Source of the DNA: Chlamydiota bacterium
GTDB lineage: Bacteria; Chlamydiota; Chlamydiia; Chlamydiales; Parachlamydiaceae
Length of the DNA: 64,000 nucleotides
NCBI GenBank assembly: GCA_013288825.1
Contig: JABDBC010000005.1
Span: 1 to 64,000 of the forward strand
Reading direction: 5' to 3'
A program made the translations under genes and the position numbers. The notes below the pieces were generated by a model. The model was not told where the DNA came from, did no database searches, and was given only the letters and a program-made list of their open reading frames with translations. Shown here piece by piece: positions 60,789 through 64,000 of the stretch. Numbering within the stretch: position 1 is the stretch's first letter; each line of letters opens with the position of its first letter.

Positions 60789-61826
60789 ATGAAAAAAATT
60801 CTCTCATTATTTATGTCACTTATACTATGCCTCTGCATCACAAGTGCCTGTCAGAACTCCTCTGAATCGGAACTTCATGTTCTCATTTGGAGTGACTACA
60901 TAAAACCCGAATTGGTAGAAAAGTTTCGACAGATTCATAAATGCCGCGTCATCGTGGACACTTTCGACTCCAATGAATCCATGTACGCTAAGATAAAACT
61001 TGGTGCTGGCGGCTATGACCTCATTTTCCCAAGCAACTACTTCATGGACATTATGAGCCAGCAAGGGATGCTACAACCTGTTGACACCTCTCTCGTTGAA
61101 AACGTGAAAAACTTAGACCCAGAATATGTCAAACGCGCTGACCCAGCACTACTTAAATATGGAATCCCTTACATGGTATCGAGCGCAGGTATTGCATATC
61201 GAACTGACAAAGTTACCGATTTTGAACCCTCATGGGGAATTTTTGGAAAATCGGAGTACAAGGGAAGAATGACCATGTTGAATGACCTCCGAGAGACCAT
61301 CGGAGCGGCCTTAAACTACCTAGGATATAGCGCTAACACAGTAAATCCAACAGAAATTGAAGAAGCGAAAAATCTGTTAATCAAATGGAAGCAAAATTTA
61401 GCCAAGTTCGAAAGTGAACAATACAAAGCTGGAATCGCCAGTGCAGAATATCTCATTATTAATGGATATAATGGTGATACATTACAAGTGATCCGAGAAC
61501 ATCCCAAGGTAAACTTTGTCTATCCTAAAGAAGGGGTGACCATCGTCATGGACTTTATGGTCCTTCCCAAAGATGCACCGAACAAAGAAATGGCTTATAA
61601 ATTCATGAATTACTTGCTCGATGCTGATGTTACAGCAGAAAATATGGCCTTTACATTTTTCTTTAGTCCAAATAAGGCGGCATACAGCAAATTGCCGAAA
61701 GAGCTGAGGGACAATAAAATTCTGTTCTTGCCTCATGATGTGCTTGAGAAAGCAGAGCTGATTCGTTATTTAGGCGAGGAAGGGCTCATGTACAACAAAG
61801 CCTGGGACGACATCAAAGCAAGCTAA
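60789..61826 (+). CDS. potD: Spermidine/putrescine-binding lipoprotein PotD
   Basis: This 345-residue periplasmic binding protein has a lipoprotein-type signal (MKKILSLFMSLILCLCITSA then Cys). The mature part starts near residue 22. Family features are LHVLIWSDYIKPELVEKF, the DLIFPSNYFMD region and a C-terminal half with MDFMVLPKDAPNKEMAYKF. Capturing host polyamines would suit an obligate intracellular bacterium. The ATG at 60789 is chosen over a TTG at 60783; it follows GATTGAGC, so the ribosome binding site is weak and translation is probably coupled to potC. Confidence 0.92.
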   Translation: MKKILSLFMSLILCLCITSACQNSSESELHVLIWSDYIKPELVEKFRQIHKCRVIVDTFDSNESMYAKIKLGAGGYDLIFPSNYFMDIMSQQGMLQPVDTSLVENVKNLDPEYVKRADPALLKYGIPYMVSSAGIAYRTDKVTDFEPSWGIFGKSEYKGRMTMLNDLRETIGAALNYLGYSANTVNPTEIEEAKNLLIKWKQNLAKFESEQYKAGIASAEYLIINGYNGDTLQVIREHPKVNFVYPKEGVTIVMDFMVLPKDAPNKEMAYKFMNYLLDADVTAENMAFTFFFSPNKAAYSKLPKELRDNKILFLPHDVLEKAELIRYLGEEGLMYNKAWDDIKAS

Positions 61827-61858
61827 CACTGTGGCATGCAATTTGAAGGCGCAAAGAA

Positions 61859-61899
61859 AAGCCTCAGGCGTTTCCTATCCAAACTTGAGGCTTTTTTTT
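61859..61899 (+). terminator. Rho-independent terminator of the potABCD operon
   Basis: AAGCCTCA (61859-61866) pairs with TGAGGCTT (61886-61893) and is followed by a run of T to 61899. It begins 33 bases after the potD stop. It is the only ordinary short terminator I find in the window, in contrast to the long palindromes elsewhere. Confidence 0.85.
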
Positions 61900-61924
61900 G
61901 CCCCTCCGGCAGGGAGCTTTGCGT

Positions 61925-62155
61925 TTAATTGTTTTCTTGCTCATCGATGAAAGACTGCGCATCCTGTAAAAGATACGATGCCACTGTCGCATCGCCTTCG
62001 TATGACATCTGCACCTGCAAAAGACCATCCTCCGACGCCTCATCACACGTGATAAGAACATAACAGGCGTGATTCTTTGCTAAAGTCTGCTTTATACGTT
62101 CGCTATGATGTTTAACTGTAGGAACCTTGGATACCTTTTGAAGTTCTCGTTTCAT
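61925..62155 (-). CDS. Small unknown protein (~76 residues)
   Basis: An unrecognised short cytosolic protein, starting MKRELQKVSKVPTVKHHSER from the ATG at 62155, which has AAGGAG 10-15 bases upstream; in-frame codons further upstream have no such site. CYVLITCDEASEDGLLQVQM and ATVASYLLQDAQSFIDEQ suggest a small alpha/beta fold, with no membrane segment. It is divergent from recD2 and converges with the pot operon across the terminator at 61859. Confidence 0.65.
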   Translation of the reverse strand: MKRELQKVSKVPTVKHHSERIKQTLAKNHACYVLITCDEASEDGLLQVQMSYEGDATVASYLLQDAQSFIDEQENN

Positions 62156-62305
62156 CTTATTTCTTCTCCTTGTATGCCATAATTGCCTTACAATTGTGTT
62201 TAGAGCACTATTAAAATCATAAAACGGACTTATTGTCACATTAGCTCATAAGTTGATTTTTTACAAAGTTAAAGTGTAAACTGAATTGAATCACAAAAAA
62301 TGGTA

Positions 62306-62376
62306 ACAGTTCAGATACCCTCTTCACTATATGTCAGGCCTTCAGCCTGAGATATAGTGAAGGAGTATCTGAACTA
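62306..62376. repeat. Perfect-type palindrome in the recD2 promoter region (family H)
   Basis: GTTCAGATACCCTCTTCACTAT (in part, from 62309) pairs with ATAGTGAAGGAGTATCTGAAC ending at 62373. The tip is AGGCCTTCAGCCTGA, again a small palindrome of the type seen in core N. It lies between the divergent small gene and recD2, where it overlaps the likely promoter area. Confidence 0.85.
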
Positions 62377-62417
62377 TTAAAAAAAATGCAAAACAATTTT
62401 TCTCGATAAGGGACCCC

Positions 62418-64000
62418 ATGACTACCATCGTAGGATATGTAGAACACATTGTTTTCCAAAACTCTGAGACTGGATTCACCGTTGCACTCCTCCAACAATC
62501 GGAGAAAAAAGATCCCACTTATATCGTAGGCTCCATGCCAGCAATTCAACCCGGAGAAACGCTGCGCTGCTTAGGTACCTGGAAACAACACCTCATCCAT
62601 GGACAGCAATTTAATGTCTCAGAATGCCATCCAGAAGCCCCTGTTGAAGTTGCCGCCATCGCAAAATATTTGGGTTCAGGACTCATCAAAGGCATCGGCA
62701 TCACATTCGCCACACGCATTGTAGACCTTTTTGGCAAAGGCACCCTCGAAGTCATCGACAACCAGCCAGAACGCCTTTTAGAAGTCGATGGCGTAGGAAA
62801 AAAGCGACTCGAACTTATCAAAAATTGCTGGCAAGAACAAAAGTCTATTCGAGAGGTGATGATATTTTTGCAGTCTCATCAGATCAGCCCTACTTATGCC
62901 CAAAAGATTTATAAAATCTACGGACCCCAAAGTATCCAAAAAGTTCGAGAAAATCCCTATTATCTCGCCCGAGATATCCCTGGAATTGGTTTTAAAAGTG
63001 CTGACAAAATTGCTGAAACTCTTGGAATTGCCAAAGATTCCTCCTATCGGATTGACGCTGGGATCGAATTCATCCTCCATCGCTTGTCCGAAGAAGGGCA
63101 CGTCTGCTTTCCCCTCACTGAATTGCTAAAAACATGCATCGAAATCCTTGGAGTGGATCAAGATAAGATCAACGACCGCACACAAGCCCTGAAAAAAGAA
63201 CAACGAATAGAAATGGTCGAGCTGTTCCATTCAGGGGTGGCTGAAATGTATGTGTGGATGCGCACTCTTTTCCAAGCTGAAGTAGGAATTGCCCGAGAAA
63301 TCCTGCGTTTGCAAAGAAATGGGTGCGCCTTGCGAAATATCGATCTGCCGAAAGCCCTTACATGGGTGCAAAGCGTACTTAAAATCGAATTGGCCGAAAA
63401 TCAAAGAATCGCTGTCACCCACGGCCTAACAGATAAAATCCACATCATCACAGGAGGGCCTGGTACAGGAAAAAGCACCATTACCAATGCCATCCTGGCA
63501 GTTACTGAAAAGCTCACAGACAGAATCATGCTCGCAGCCCCAACAGGAAGGGCGGCAAAACGGATGAGCGAAATCACTCATAAGAAAGCATCCACCATCC
63601 ATAGTTTATTGGAGTTCAATTTCAAAACGGGCAAATTTAAGCATAACCGAGAAACCCCTTTAGAATGTGATCTCATTATTGTCGATGAATCGAGCATGAT
63701 CGACACGTATCTAATGTATAGCCTTTTAAAGGCCATCCCGAACCATGCTAGAGTGGTGTTTGTTGGCGACATCCACCAGCTTCCAAGCGTTGGCCCCGGC
63801 AATGTTTTAAAAGATCTAATCGCTTCAAAAACCATTCCAGTCACTATCCTCAACAAGATTTTTAGACAAGCTGAAGGCTCGCGCATTATTACTAATGCTC
63901 ACAAAATCAACCAAGGAATATTGCCTGAATTGAGCTTTAAAAATGAAAGCGACTTCTACTTTATTCATGCTGATACTCCCGAAGCGATTTTACATGAAAT
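62418..64000 (+). CDS. recD2: RecD2-type SF1 helicase (partial, cut by the window end)
   Basis: The frame is open from ATG 62418 to the end of the window (at least 527 residues; RecD2 proteins are usually 700-750). The N-terminal domain (TIVGYVEHIVFQNSETGFTV) is typical of the RecD2/RecD-like branch. An SSB/OB-like part and helix-hairpin-helix region follow (YLGSGLIKGIGITFATRI, SIQKVRENPYYLARDIPGIG). The motor starts with Walker A TGGPGTGKSTITNAIL (about 346) and Walker B DLIIVDESSMID. The protein is a 5'-3' DNA helicase in repair. A RecBC-independent role is suggested by the N-terminal extension. Confidence 0.92.
   Translation, partial: MTTIVGYVEHIVFQNSETGFTVALLQQSEKKDPTYIVGSMPAIQPGETLRCLGTWKQHLIHGQQFNVSECHPEAPVEVAAIAKYLGSGLIKGIGITFATRIVDLFGKGTLEVIDNQPERLLEVDGVGKKRLELIKNCWQEQKSIREVMIFLQSHQISPTYAQKIYKIYGPQSIQKVRENPYYLARDIPGIGFKSADKIAETLGIAKDSSYRIDAGIEFILHRLSEEGHVCFPLTELLKTCIEILGVDQDKINDRTQALKKEQRIEMVELFHSGVAEMYVWMRTLFQAEVGIAREILRLQRNGCALRNIDLPKALTWVQSVLKIELAENQRIAVTHGLTDKIHIITGGPGTGKSTITNAILAVTEKLTDRIMLAAPTGRAAKRMSEITHKKASTIHSLLEFNFKTGKFKHNRETPLECDLIIVDESSMIDTYLMYSLLKAIPNHARVVFVGDIHQLPSVGPGNVLKDLIASKTIPVTILNKIFRQAEGSRIITNAHKINQGILPELSFKNESDFYFIHADTPEAILHE

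Noticed and set aside
1-64000. CRISPR arrays
   Set aside because: The short repeats (family A) have 9-10 bp periods with no unique spacers and are arranged as inverted arms; no direct repeats of 25-40 bp with spacers were found and no cas gene is present.
1-64000. tRNA or rRNA genes
   Set aside because: No T-loop-like GGTTCRANNCC within a cloverleaf and no rRNA signature was noticed in the gene-free gaps, which are filled by palindromes. A covariance-model scan was not possible here.

Overview
The window looks like chromosomal DNA of a member of the Chlamydiota, most likely an amoeba-associated 'environmental' chlamydia rather than a Chlamydia species; no species can be named from the sequence alone. 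Three short gene blocks match arrangements known from Chlamydia: rpmG-lolC/E-lolD, rpe-efp-accB-accC, and yidC next to a dnaA gene. A CT441-like tail-specific protease, a SycD/LcrH-type type III secretion chaperone and many bilobed-hydrophobic (Inc-like) unknown proteins point the same way. No rRNA or tRNA gene and no CRISPR array was seen.

Layout. 1-8.4 kb: two large paralogous proteins of unknown function (minus strand) and a proline-rich unknown protein. 8.6-11.6 kb: rpmG, a Lol-type lipoprotein export ABC transporter and a HAM1/RdgB-like pyrophosphatase. 12.0-16.7 kb: a membrane protein with a Cys-rich tail, a BNR/sialidase-like protein and the Tsp protease. 17.0-18.9 kb: scpA-scpB-methyltransferase operon. 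19.2-23.8 kb: array of four paralogous membrane proteins. 23.9-30.5 kb: ychF, an RlmL-like methyltransferase, yidC and dnaA. 31.5-34.7 kb: rpe-efp-accB-accC. 35.0-41.6 kb: a small coiled-coil protein with 33-bp tandem repeats and a ~2066-residue protein with a von Willebrand A (VWA) domain. 42.0-47.4 kb: array of five further paralogous membrane proteins. 47.6-54.7 kb: accessory metabolism (monooxygenase-like, amine oxidase, deaminase, OprB porin, NAD-dependent epimerase) and the chaperone. 55.4-57.9 kb: ferritin-like DUF892 protein, two small HTH-type genes (one apparently truncated) and a nucleotidyltransferase-like gene overlapping an unknown partner. 58.0-61.8 kb: potABCD. 62.4 kb to the end: recD2-like helicase, cut off by the window.

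The most unusual feature of the window is between the genes. Nearly every operon boundary holds a long inverted repeat of about 50-460 bp from a limited set of families. Several families share the same outer stem but carry different cores, some are nested inside one another, and one family is built from 9-10 bp units (consensus GGACRTAAAG) inverted around a short loop. These palindromes create many spurious ORFs. They may act as bidirectional terminators or be non-autonomous mobile palindromes. The second notable feature is the load of expanded, lineage-specific membrane protein families, some with visible internal duplication and module gain or loss, which are candidate host-interaction proteins.
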